Source of the DNA: Deltaproteobacteria bacterium
GTDB taxonomy: Bacteria > Desulfobacterota > Desulfomonilia > UBA1062
Assembly: GCA_020053185.1 (NCBI GenBank)
Contig: JAGVNP010000046.1
Location: forward strand, 1 to 14,396
Direction of reading: 5' to 3'
DNA: 14,396 nucleotides
Below, one piece after another: positions 1 to 7,163 of the stretch; positions within the stretch are counted from its first letter, which is position 1, and the number at the start of each line of letters is the position of its first letter. The position numbers were made by a program, and so were the translations under genes. The notes below the pieces were generated by a model that did not search any database, was not told where the DNA came from, and saw only the letters and a program-made list of their open reading frames with translations.

Positions 1-802
1 GGAGGTCGAGCCAGTTACCACCGCGCTCCAAAGGTGCTCCATGATGCGGCGTACCGAGAAAAACTATCTTGCGCAAATGATTCAGCCATGTATGACCAGC
101 AAGTTTTCCATAATGACAGGCGCTCCGGGAAACGAGACCTCCCATGCTGTGGGCAATGATCACCAGCTCTATCGGCTGGGGTAATTGATTAATGAATGTT
201 TCCATCAGTTCGGAGAATGATCTTCCATTTTCGGAAATGTGAAGACCTGTATTATAATGCAGATAGATTGGCTGGTATCCCAGATCACGTGCAAGAGATG
301 CTCCATGGTCGTGCCCCTGTCTGTTCCATTGCAGATCATTCATGCATAATCCATGCACCAGTAAGACGATCTTGCCACCGGATTTCAGGATCGCCTTGAA
401 AAAATCGTGATCGTCCATAGCCAGTGGCGCTCCATTACGGCGCAGCTGCATGGGAATGGTAAGCGGGTTGTTCGAAGCTGCCAGATGGTCACCAAGAACA
501 CCATTTAAGGCGGCCAACACTGCTTCGCGTCCAGGGGCTGAGTCCTTTTCTCCGAGTAGAGAGACGAGTTGACCCAGCATGGCATCAATGACGAAGCCCA
601 CCAATCCGGCCACTGCACGGATACTCCGGTAAACCAGTCCGGTGATGCCTGTTGTCCGATGTTGATCCGGCGCACCAAGTATACCGGCAACACTGGCGAT
701 AGTGTGATGCAAATCTTCTACAAGATCGGTAATGCCAATAATGGCGTCAATCGTTAAACGTCCGGCACCACGAAGGTCTGATACATTTTTTTTATTTGCC
801 AT
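1..802 (-). CDS. Alpha/beta-hydrolase, lipase/esterase type (partial, 3' end outside window)
   Basis: An open frame of 267 codons runs without a stop from an ATG at 802 to the left edge, preceded by the ribosome binding site AAGGAAG (811-818). The N-terminal ~110 residues are hydrophobic and Gly/Ala-rich and match no domain I recognise. The hydrolase fold begins near residue 143 with the oxyanion-type motif LLVHGL (147-152). The nucleophile elbow AHSMGG (217-222) puts the catalytic Ser at 219; Ala replaces the first Gly of the usual GHSMGG. It is followed by FLGTPHHGAPLERGGN (248-263), typical of PGAP1-like and triacylglycerol-lipase proteins. The catalytic Asp and His would lie beyond the edge. 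The substrate cannot be inferred. G+C content is visibly higher than in the neighbours, so recent acquisition is possible. It is divergent from ychF. The family call is firm; the role is unknown. Confidence 0.85.
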   Translation of the reverse strand, partial: MANKKNVSDLRGAGRLTIDAIIGITDLVEDLHHTIASVAGILGAPDQHRTTGITGLVYRSIRAVAGLVGFVIDAMLGQLVSLLGEKDSAPGREAVLAALNGVLGDHLAASNNPLTIPMQLRRNGAPLAMDDHDFFKAILKSGGKIVLLVHGLCMNDLQWNRQGHDHGASLARDLGYQPIYLHYNTGLHISENGRSFSELMETFINQLPQPIELVIIAHSMGGLVSRSACHYGKLAGHTWLNHLRKIVFLGTPHHGAPLERGGNWLDL

Positions 803-964
803 CTTATTTTTCTTCCTTAATTATTCAAGACAGAGAAGTCAACGGCTTAGTAGAAAATCACTTTGATTTAGCACAAATTACCACGAACAACCGTCGCTGA
901 CATTACGCTCACTGGTACTGCTCAATATATTTTGCTATAGTGCGTGAAAAGAAAAGGAGCGTTA
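803..964. promoter_or_regulatory. Divergent intergenic region, hydrolase gene / ychF
   Basis: This 162-nt AT-rich spacer must carry the promoters of both flanking genes. For ychF a TATAGT at 936-941 could be a -10 element, but no good -35 lies 16-18 nt upstream. A TATATT at 926-931 is an alternative. A small inverted repeat (AAATCA at 855-860 and TGATTT at 864-869, 3-nt loop) could be a binding site or chance. The ychF ribosome binding site AAGGAG lies at 954-959. I cannot assign either promoter with confidence. Confidence 0.3.
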
Positions 965-2053
965 ATGGGTTTTTGTGCCGGAATTGTAGGGCTTCCCAAT
1001 GCCGGGAAATCTACTTTGTTCAATCTTATCGCAGGCACTCATATTCCATGTGAAAGCTATCCTTTCTGCACCATAGACCCAAACATCGGGATAGCAAGCG
1101 TTCCGGATGAAAACCTGAAAATTATCGCCGACATCGTAAAGCCGGAAAAGATCACGCCTACCACGCTTGAAGTCATTGATATCGCAGGTTTGGTTAAAAA
1201 TGCCCACAAAGGAGAAGGCCTTGGCAACCAGTTTCTGGGTCATATCAGAAGCGTGGATATGATCATCCATATTGTAAGATGTTTTAAAGACCCCAATGTG
1301 GCACATGTCTACGGCGAGATAAACCCTGCCTCTGACATGGAAACCGTGCTGACCGAGCTTATCATGGCTGATCTGGAGATCATTGAAAAAAGAATTAATT
1401 CCATGGAAAAGGAACTTAAAGTCGGAAAAAAAGAAACCTCAGATCTCAGTTTAGATCTTCTGGTGTCGCTAAAAGATATGCTCTCCAAAGGAAAGCCTAT
1501 AAGGGATGCTAACCTTGCGCTTAACCCAAGCCAGATGAAAGCGCACGGATTCCTTACAGCAAAGCCTTATCTTGTGGTGGCGAACATTGATGAAGAGGCT
1601 CTCAGCGGATCTGACTATCTAAAGGCGATCCAGCAATGGGGAGATAAAAAGAATATTACAGTAGTGCCTCTCTGCGTTAAGTTCGAGCTTGAAGCCTCCG
1701 AGTTAAGTCCGGAAGAACGTCATGACTTCCTTGCATCCATAGGACTTTCATCCTCCGGAACACAGAACCTGATAAAAGCGTGCTATGATCTACTGGATCT
1801 TATCACCTTCTATACGCCTGTAGGAAAAGAACTCAGGGCATGGACGTTGAAAAAAGGCGGGACCCTTCATGACGCAGCAGGCCTTATTCATACAGACATT
1901 CAGGAGGGCTTCGTCAAGGCAGATGTGGCCTGTCTTGACGACTTTGTGAAACACAAAGGCATGCACGGGGCAAAAGAAGCAGGAAAGGTTCTCGTTGAAG
2001 GAAAAGAATTTGCTCTCAGGGACAAGGACGTGGTGGTGATACATTTCAGGTAA
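965..2053 (+). CDS. ychF: Ribosome-binding ATPase YchF (Obg/OLA1 family)
   Basis: The product is a 362-residue P-loop NTPase, the usual length for YchF. The G1 motif GLPNAGKST is at residues 9-17 and G3 DIAGL at 72-76. In place of the guanine-specific NKxD, G4 is N-I-D-E at 207-210, the NxxE form that gives this family ATP preference. A helical insertion follows the G3 region. The C-terminal TGS domain (about 279-361) has the family signatures GKELRAWTLKKG, IHTDIQEGF and GAKEAGK. Known members bind the 70S ribosome and act in translation and stress responses. I chose the ATG at 965 because AAGGAG (954-959) sits 5 nt upstream. An in-frame GTG at 944 would swallow that site and add seven residues not seen in the family. 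The gene stands alone and is followed by the repeat-rich spacer before argS. Confidence 0.97.
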   Translation: MGFCAGIVGLPNAGKSTLFNLIAGTHIPCESYPFCTIDPNIGIASVPDENLKIIADIVKPEKITPTTLEVIDIAGLVKNAHKGEGLGNQFLGHIRSVDMIIHIVRCFKDPNVAHVYGEINPASDMETVLTELIMADLEIIEKRINSMEKELKVGKKETSDLSLDLLVSLKDMLSKGKPIRDANLALNPSQMKAHGFLTAKPYLVVANIDEEALSGSDYLKAIQQWGDKKNITVVPLCVKFELEASELSPEERHDFLASIGLSSSGTQNLIKACYDLLDLITFYTPVGKELRAWTLKKGGTLHDAAGLIHTDIQEGFVKADVACLDDFVKHKGMHGAKEAGKVLVEGKEFALRDKDVVVIHFR

Positions 2054-2127
2054 GAAATCACTACGTGCCATTAATCCTAGGCACAAAGGCACAGAGTACC
2101 AGAGGCACAAAGTTTTTAAGCAGGTCA

Positions 2128-2215
2128 TTGGTTCCGTTAGTCTCATTGGTTGGATTTGTTTTCTATTGAGTTGTTCTATACGAACCAATCTAACTAATGA
2201 AACAAATAAAACCAG
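2128..2215. repeat. Inverted pair of 9-nt tandem repeat blocks (large imperfect hairpin)
   Basis: Units at 2128, 2137, 2146 and 2155 follow TTNGTTNNN. Reverse-complement units at 2180, 2189, 2198 and 2207 follow the same consensus on the other strand. Unit by unit the arms match at roughly five to seven of nine positions, leaving 2164-2179 as the loop. It lies about 75 nt beyond the ychF stop. It could help end the ychF transcript, but no T-run directly follows the second arm, so I list it as a repeat and not as a terminator. Confidence 0.65.
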
Positions 2216-2234
2216 TCGGACCCTTATTTTTATT

Positions 2235-2269
2235 TCACTTGTCACTCGTTACTCGTCACCTGTCACAAC
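2235..2269. repeat. 7-nt tandem repeat, consensus TYACYYG
   Basis: Consecutive 7-nt units begin at 2235, 2242, 2249, 2256 and (degenerate) 2263, each starting T-C/T-A-C. The period is exact but the units vary at two or three positions. A second array with the same 7-nt period and a related core lies at 9486-9513. Confidence 0.75.
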
Positions 2270-2358
2270 TCTTGTTCCTTTATTTTTAAATTCATCTTTA
2301 CATGAATTGCATTGATGGGATAGCATCAAGAAAAATATGCGAACAAGGATGAACAAGA

Positions 2359-4017
2359 ATGAAGGCTAAGGTAGAAACGCTACTTAAAGATACCATTTCT
2401 CAGCTCATGAAAAACGGGGACATCCCGGAAGTAGAGATAAATGACGATCTGATCGAGACACCGGCGAATAAATCATTCGGGGATTTTGCCACAAACATTG
2501 CAATGGTTATCGCATCAAAAGCCAAAAGAAAACCGCGTGACGTCGCGCAGATAGTAGTAAATGCTTTGTCCCATCAGGATATGTTTGATAAAGTTGATAT
2601 TGCAGGCCCTGGATTTATCAACCTCTCAATAAAACCCATATCATGGGTAAATGTCTTAAAAGATATCCACAGAGAAAAAGAAAAATTCGGCATCAGCACA
2701 TATGGCGCAGGCAAAAAGGTGCAGGTTGAATTTGTAAGCGCAAACCCAACAGGCCCTCTCCATATCGGCCATGGCAGAGGCGCTGCAGTCGGCGACATCT
2801 TGGCGCGCATACTTGCTGCAACCGGATTTGATGTGCAGAAGGAATACTACATCAATGATGTGGGAAATCAGATGAAGACGCTCGGAAGATCTGTATACCT
2901 GCGCTACATGGAGCTGCTCGGCAAAGATATTGAGTTTCCCAAAGAAGGATATCAGGGCGACTATATCAAAGACCTTGCGTCGGAATTGAAACAAATTCAT
3001 GGAGAAAAACTTCTGGCTCTTTCCCAGGATGAAGCAATAGAGATCGCAAAAGATTTTGCAGGAAATAAAATTCTTGATGGCATAAAAGAAGACCTTGATA
3101 TATTCGGAGTGCGCTTTGACAACTGGTTCAGCGAAGAAACCTTGTTCAAGCAGGGCAAGGTGGAAGACACTTTTGCAAAGCTGAAAGAAAAAGGACTTCT
3201 ATATGAACATGAAGGCGCTCTCTGGTTCAAGAGCACGGAATTCGGCGATGAAAAAGACAGGGTGGTAAAAAAGCAGGATGGTCTGCTCACCTATTTTGCA
3301 TCCGACATTGCATATCACAGGGATAAGATCGATCGCGGGTTTGAGCGTGTCATCGATATATGGGGCGCAGATCATCACGGGTATGTGCCTAGAATAACAG
3401 CAGTGCTCGAAGCATTTGGCGCAGATAAAGACTCCTTCCATGCGCTGCTTATCCAGCTTGTTTCCCTGGTGCGCGGCGGCGTTCCTGTTTCCATGTCCAC
3501 ACGATCAGGCGAGTTTGTGACACTGAGAGAGATACTCGATGAGGTGGGAAAAGATGTAACACGATATTTTTTCCTCATGCGTAGAGCAGACAGCCAGCTT
3601 GAATTCGACATTGATCTGGCAAAAAAACGGAGCGAAGAAAATCCGGTATTCTATATCCAGTATGCACATGCACGGATATGCTCTATTCTGAAAAAAGCAG
3701 CAGAGGCTGGTATAACTCCAGAAATAAAAGATGTAGACCTTGCATTGCTTACCACGGGAGATGATCTGGAACTGATAAAGATGCTTGCAGCATATCCAAA
3801 CATGCTCATCGCATGCGCAAAAGCATTGGAGCCGCACAGGATTTCTTTTTACCTCATGGAGTTGGCCTCATCTTTCCATAGATTTTATAATAAGAATAAG
3901 GTAATAACTGATAACAAGAATCTTACCTCAGCAAGGGTGATTCTTATAGATGCAGCAAGACAGGTTATTGCAAACGCTCTTTCGCTTATGGGAATAGAGG
4001 CACCCGAGGTAATGTAG
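2359..4017 (+). CDS. argS: Arginyl-tRNA synthetase
   Basis: This 552-residue class Ia synthetase charges tRNA-Arg with arginine using ATP. The N-terminal tRNA-binding (Add1/Arg-tRNA-synt N) domain covers about 1-95. The catalytic core starts with VEFVSANPTGPLHIGHGRG, with HIGH at 135-138. The KMSKS loop is represented by SMSTRSG at 378-384, a variant common in bacterial ArgRS. The C-terminal DALR anticodon-binding domain includes FYIQYAHARICSI and ends in helices up to 552. An in-frame TGA at 2350-2352 lies just upstream, so the ATG at 2359 is the first possible ATG start. The ribosome binding site AAGGAT (2345-2350) lies inside a 10-nt repeat. It is the first gene of an apparent operon with the SPOR and epimerase genes; the next start is 6 nt after its stop. 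Confidence 0.98.
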   Translation: MKAKVETLLKDTISQLMKNGDIPEVEINDDLIETPANKSFGDFATNIAMVIASKAKRKPRDVAQIVVNALSHQDMFDKVDIAGPGFINLSIKPISWVNVLKDIHREKEKFGISTYGAGKKVQVEFVSANPTGPLHIGHGRGAAVGDILARILAATGFDVQKEYYINDVGNQMKTLGRSVYLRYMELLGKDIEFPKEGYQGDYIKDLASELKQIHGEKLLALSQDEAIEIAKDFAGNKILDGIKEDLDIFGVRFDNWFSEETLFKQGKVEDTFAKLKEKGLLYEHEGALWFKSTEFGDEKDRVVKKQDGLLTYFASDIAYHRDKIDRGFERVIDIWGADHHGYVPRITAVLEAFGADKDSFHALLIQLVSLVRGGVPVSMSTRSGEFVTLREILDEVGKDVTRYFFLMRRADSQLEFDIDLAKKRSEENPVFYIQYAHARICSILKKAAEAGITPEIKDVDLALLTTGDDLELIKMLAAYPNMLIACAKALEPHRISFYLMELASSFHRFYNKNKVITDNKNLTSARVILIDAARQVIANALSLMGIEAPEVM

Positions 4018-4023
4018 GGGAAA

Positions 4024-4557
4024 ATGGCAAAAAAGAAAAAGGGAAAGAAAAAATTAAAGAAACAGTCTCTTACAAAAAATATATTTCTTTTTCTTACTTC
4101 GCTGTCCATGTTTGTAGGCGCTACGCTTCTGTTCTATAACGTAATTCATCTTCCAGGCATTCCTTTTGACTTGGAAGAAACAGCAAGTACTCTCTCCATG
4201 CCCCCGGCAGATACTGCCAGCAAAGTCACTCAAGAGGCAGGGGGAAAAAACGAAGATACGCCAGGCAGAGTGACCAGCGATCTCGATTATTCTTTCTATG
4301 ACATCCTTAACCACAAAGAGCATTCTTCTTCAGAAACAATACATTATTGCATACAGCTGGGCACATTTGACAACTATGAGAGAGCACAAACATTTGTCGC
4401 AGACCTCAAGGAAAAACGGATCAAATGCACGATCAGAGAAAGAAACGGGGCTTATCTTGTGCAATGGGGAAACTTCCCCTCTGCCTCGACAGCAGAGAGA
4501 TACAGAAAAAAACTTTCTAAAGAAACTGGAAAATACTGCACAGTAGCAGGAATGTAG
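4024..4557 (+). CDS. SPOR-domain membrane protein
   Basis: The product is a 177-residue, single-pass inner-membrane protein with a periplasmic peptidoglycan-binding domain. A very basic cytoplasmic tail (residues 2-18, mostly Lys) precedes one membrane span at about 19-38. A low-complexity linker follows to about 100, and a SPOR domain (about 106-174) closes the protein with the family pattern IQLGTF...A...L......V.WGNF. A short SFYDIL segment at 90-95 resembles the FY.L motif found before SPOR domains in FtsN/DedD-like proteins. SPOR domains bind glycan strands lacking stem peptides at division sites, so a role in septal wall work is likely but inferred. The start lies 6 nt after argS with a weak G-rich site (TAGGGG), which suggests translational coupling. 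Confidence 0.9.
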   Translation: MAKKKKGKKKLKKQSLTKNIFLFLTSLSMFVGATLLFYNVIHLPGIPFDLEETASTLSMPPADTASKVTQEAGGKNEDTPGRVTSDLDYSFYDILNHKEHSSSETIHYCIQLGTFDNYERAQTFVADLKEKRIKCTIRERNGAYLVQWGNFPSASTAERYRKKLSKETGKYCTVAGM

Positions 4558-4583
4558 CCGTTTAAGATGATCAAGGACTCAAT

Positions 4584-5642
4584 ATGAGCTCATCATATAA
4601 AGTGGTAAGCATAGTAGGAGCCAGGCCCCAATTTATCAAGCTCGCTCCTGTCTCATCAGCGCTAAAAGCATTTAGCATTCCCCACACAATCATTCATACA
4701 GGACAACATTATGACCGCACCATGTCTGACATTCATTTTCAGCAGCTCGGCCTTGATCAGCCAAATTATCATTTGGGAATCGGATCAGCCAGCCATGGAA
4801 GACAAACAGGCGAGATGCTCATAAACATTGAAGAGGTGCTAAAAAAAGAAAAACCTGTTTTATCGTTAGTGTACGGCGATACGAACTCGACCCTTGCCGG
4901 AGCACTTGCATCAGTAAAATTAAAAATACCTGTCGGACATGTGGAGGCTGGGTTAAGGAGTTTTGACAGATACATGCCTGAAGAGATTAATCGCGTTATT
5001 ACCGATCATATATCTGAATATCTTTTCTGCCCTACAAAAAATGCGATGCGCTTACTCAAAGCAGAAGGCATTAATGGCATTCTTACAGGAGACGTCATGG
5101 TGGATGCGCTCATGCTTTTTTCTAAAATAAAAACAGCTCATCCATATAAAAAACCTTTTGTGCTGGCAACTATCCACAGGGCTGAAAATACAGACAATAA
5201 AAAAAGATTCTTGGGGATATGGAAAGGGCTTAATCTCGTTGCTAATAAAATACCTGTGGTATTCCCGGTGCATCCGAGGACAAAAAATACTTACAGGGAT
5301 TTGCTCTCAAAGCATAAAAAAAATCTTATTCTCTGCGATCCTGCGGGATATCTCGATATGCTCAGCCTGATTAAGGATGCACAGTGCGTCATCACTGATT
5401 CCGGCGGCGTACAGAAAGAGGCGTTTATCTTAAAGACCCCATGCGTTACAGTAAGAGATATAACCGAATGGCCGGAGACAGTAGATGCAGGTGCAAACTG
5501 TCTTGTAGATGCTGACCCTACAGCTATCCATCAGAAGATAGACGAAATGACTAACAAATCCATATCGTGGAAAAAGAATCCCTTTGGTGACGGAAAGGCC
5601 AGCTACAAGATAGCACGCTTTATCAGAGATCTCTGCCTTTAA
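4584..5642 (+). CDS. wecB: UDP-N-acetylglucosamine 2-epimerase (non-hydrolysing)
   Basis: This 352-residue GT-B-fold enzyme interconverts UDP-GlcNAc and UDP-ManNAc and supplies ManNAc for surface polysaccharides. Family motifs in order are VGARPQFIK (11-19), HTGQHYD (38-44), VYGDTNST (97-104), GHVEAGLRS (118-126), the PEEINR stretch (132-137), ATIHRAEN (195-202) and a late DSGGVQKEA. Asp99, Glu121, Glu134 and His198 correspond to residues reported as catalytic in the E. coli enzyme. The ribosome binding site AAGGA (4573-4577) is 6 nt before the ATG. It is third in the argS-SPOR run, 26 nt after the SPOR stop. No other sugar-nucleotide or glycosyltransferase genes are nearby, so the polysaccharide it serves must be made elsewhere. 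It converges on the methyltransferase gene with only 21 nt between stops. Confidence 0.94.
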   Translation: MSSSYKVVSIVGARPQFIKLAPVSSALKAFSIPHTIIHTGQHYDRTMSDIHFQQLGLDQPNYHLGIGSASHGRQTGEMLINIEEVLKKEKPVLSLVYGDTNSTLAGALASVKLKIPVGHVEAGLRSFDRYMPEEINRVITDHISEYLFCPTKNAMRLLKAEGINGILTGDVMVDALMLFSKIKTAHPYKKPFVLATIHRAENTDNKKRFLGIWKGLNLVANKIPVVFPVHPRTKNTYRDLLSKHKKNLILCDPAGYLDMLSLIKDAQCVITDSGGVQKEAFILKTPCVTVRDITEWPETVDAGANCLVDADPTAIHQKIDEMTNKSISWKKNPFGDGKASYKIARFIRDLCL

Positions 5643-5663
5643 AATTATTCAGACAAGGCCCAT

Positions 5664-6395
5664 TCACAAGATCCCGCGAACACAGGCCATTGCAATCCCT
5701 GCAGAGACTGCGACATTGAGAGATTCTGTATGTCCTTTCATCGGGATATATATTCTCTTATGTGAAATTTTAAGTATCTCCTTACTTATCCCGGAGCCTT
5801 CCTGACCAAAGCAAAGCGCGATCTTGCCTTTAAACAGAGCGCGGGAAAAAGGCTCTTTGCCTCCAAGATCAAAACTGAAAATAGTATGGGGAAGATTTTT
5901 TATTTCGTCAGCAGATGCATGCACGATCTTGACCCCAAAGCAAGAACCCATTGATGAGCGAATGGCTTTCTGGGAAAAAGGAGAGGCACATTCCTTGGTA
6001 ATGATAATGCCTTGAATGCCAAATGCCTCTGCGGTACGGATAATTGTTCCTACATTTCCCGGGTCCTGTACACCATCCAGGATAATCAATTCATCGAACA
6101 TTTTTATATCAGACAAAGACGCTTTAGGCCTGTCTACCACCATTAGTATGCCCTGTGGCGTAGAAGTATCAGCAATATTATTGAGCAACTTGTCAGAGAT
6201 CAGCAAATAAGGAAAGGCCGGCTTGCCATATGTTTTCTCATACTCAGGGGTAATGGCTGACAGTTTCGGCTTTATGCCTCGTGAAAGCGCATCTTCCACG
6301 AGGCGTCTGCCCTCAAGAAGTACAAAATCCTGGTTCTTTCTTGTCTCCATGAAGGTTTTAAAGACAGAATTCTGTCTACTAGTAATAATCTCCAT
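5664..6395 (-). CDS. SpoU/TrmH-family RNA 2'-O-methyltransferase
   Basis: This 243-residue SPOUT-class enzyme would methylate the 2'-OH of a nucleotide in rRNA or tRNA using S-adenosylmethionine. An N-terminal substrate-binding segment (about 5-90, with FVLLEGRRLVEDAL at 24-37) is followed by the knotted SpoU domain. Motif 1 is LDGVQDPGNVGTIIRTAEAFG (106-126, Asn114 and Arg120). Motif 2 is LCFGQEGSGIS (194-204), with Gln where Asn is usual before the Glu. Motif 3 is IPMKGHTESLNVAVSAGI (217-234). It resembles RlmB/TsnR types, but the target nucleotide cannot be read from sequence. I chose the ATG at 6395, which gives a family-like N-terminus 10 nt after the SPFH stop. An ATG at 6485 would overlap the SPFH gene by 80 nt. 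There is no clear ribosome binding site, so coupling to SPFH translation is likely. Confidence 0.92.
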   Translation of the reverse strand: MEIITSRQNSVFKTFMETRKNQDFVLLEGRRLVEDALSRGIKPKLSAITPEYEKTYGKPAFPYLLISDKLLNNIADTSTPQGILMVVDRPKASLSDIKMFDELIILDGVQDPGNVGTIIRTAEAFGIQGIIITKECASPFSQKAIRSSMGSCFGVKIVHASADEIKNLPHTIFSFDLGGKEPFSRALFKGKIALCFGQEGSGISKEILKISHKRIYIPMKGHTESLNVAVSAGIAMACVRGIL

Positions 6396-6405
6396 GGAGA
6401 GAACT

Positions 6406-7152
6406 CTATTTTTTAAAGAATGGGGCCAGAATATCAATAGGGATAGGAAGTATCGTATTTGTAGAACCTTCTGAAGCCATCTCACGCACGGTCTGCAAAT
6501 ATCTCAATTGCAGGGCTATAGGCTCCTTGGACATAATCATGGCTGCATCAAAGAGCTTCTCAGCTGCCTGATATTCACCTTCTGAATTTATTATCTTTGC
6601 CCGTCTCTCTCTTTCAGCCTCAGCCTGTTTTGCCATCGCCCGTTTCATCTCATCAGGAAGATCAATGTGCTTGAGTTCCACTGCGGAAACCTTTATGCCC
6701 CATGGATCAGTCTGTCTATCCAGAATGCTCTGAATTCTGGCGCTTATTTCTTCCCTCTTGGAAAGAAGTTCATCGAGCTCTGCCTGCCCGCACACAGAGC
6801 GAAGAGTAGTCTGGCTTAACTGACTTGTCGCATAGAGATAATTCTCTACGTCTATGACACATTTCAATGGATCCATTACCCTGAAGTAGACAACTGCGTT
6901 TACCTTTACCGTAACATTGTCCTTGGTAATCACATCCTGAGGCGGTACATCCTGAACAACGGTTCTCAAGCCTATCCTCACGTACCTGTCAATCATTGGA
7001 ATAATGATGATAAGCCCTGGCCCTTTGGGAGCCTGAAGAACACGGCCGAGCCTGAATACTACAGCCCTCTCATATTCATTCAAGATTTTTATCGAAGAAA
7101 AGATAAACAAAAGTATCAGAACCACTATGGTAATAACTACATAACCGCCCAT
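6406..7152 (-). CDS. SPFH/stomatin-like membrane protein (slipin)
   Basis: This 248-residue stomatin-family protein has one N-terminal membrane span (about 4-22). It continues directly into the SPFH/band-7 domain, starting ILNEYERAVVFRLGR (23-37) and KGPGLIIIIPMID. The segment VPPQDVITKDNVTVKVNAVVYFRV is the slipin core. A charged helical stretch with KRAMAKQAEAERERRAKI follows, then the hydrophobic oligomerisation tail ending ILPIPIDILAPFFKK. Such proteins form large ring or cage oligomers in the membrane and often partner with NfeD-type or other proteases. No NfeD gene is adjacent here. Its strong ribosome binding site GGGAGGTG (7157-7164) overlaps the stop codon of the M23 gene. It is the middle gene of a tight three-gene operon. 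Confidence 0.95.
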   Translation of the reverse strand: MGGYVVITIVVLILLFIFSSIKILNEYERAVVFRLGRVLQAPKGPGLIIIIPMIDRYVRIGLRTVVQDVPPQDVITKDNVTVKVNAVVYFRVMDPLKCVIDVENYLYATSQLSQTTLRSVCGQAELDELLSKREEISARIQSILDRQTDPWGIKVSAVELKHIDLPDEMKRAMAKQAEAERERRAKIINSEGEYQAAEKLFDAAMIMSKEPIALQLRYLQTVREMASEGSTNTILPIPIDILAPFFKK

Positions 7153-7163
7153 ACTACACCTCC

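Larger units (their letters stand above)
2054..2358. repeat. Gene-free spacer built of short tandem and inverted repeats (ychF-argS)
   Basis: This 305-nt stretch has no credible gene. It contains four distinct short-period arrays. (a) 2080-2111: four 8-nt units of consensus GGCACARA, the third degenerate. (b) 2128-2163: four 9-nt units of consensus TTNGTTNNN, with four inverted units at 2180-2215, so the two blocks can pair as a long imperfect hairpin around a 16-nt loop. (c) 2235-2269: four to five 7-nt units of consensus TYACYYG. (d) 2341-2360: two 10-nt units GAACAAGRAT that run into the argS start. Between (c) and (d) are two short perfect hairpins: AATTCAT/ATGAATT at 2289-2308 and TTGATG/CATCAA at 2312-2329. 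No strong promoter is evident, though argS needs one here. Confidence 0.8.

Noticed and set aside
505..757. Open frames on both strands inside the first 800 bases
   Set aside because: They overlap the continuous hydrolase frame, which has a ribosome binding site and family motifs; the alternatives show no motif.
944..964. GTG at 944 as the ychF start
   Set aside because: It lies upstream of the AAGGAG site and adds residues foreign to YchF; the ATG at 965 fits better.
1790..2245. Minus-strand open frame of 151 codons spanning the ychF end and the repeat spacer
   Set aside because: It is antisense to ychF and continues through tandem repeats, with no binding site and no recognisable domain.
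2080..2269. Possible CRISPR array
   Set aside because: Units are 7-9 nt and directly adjacent with no unique spacers; no cas genes nearby.
5643..5663. Bidirectional terminator between the epimerase and methyltransferase genes
   Set aside because: The 21-nt gap shows no stem-loop or T-run on either strand.
6396..6485. Longer N-terminus for the RNA methyltransferase, starting at 6485
   Set aside because: It would overlap the SPFH gene by 80 nt and encode a hydrophobic leader not expected in a cytosolic SpoU enzyme.
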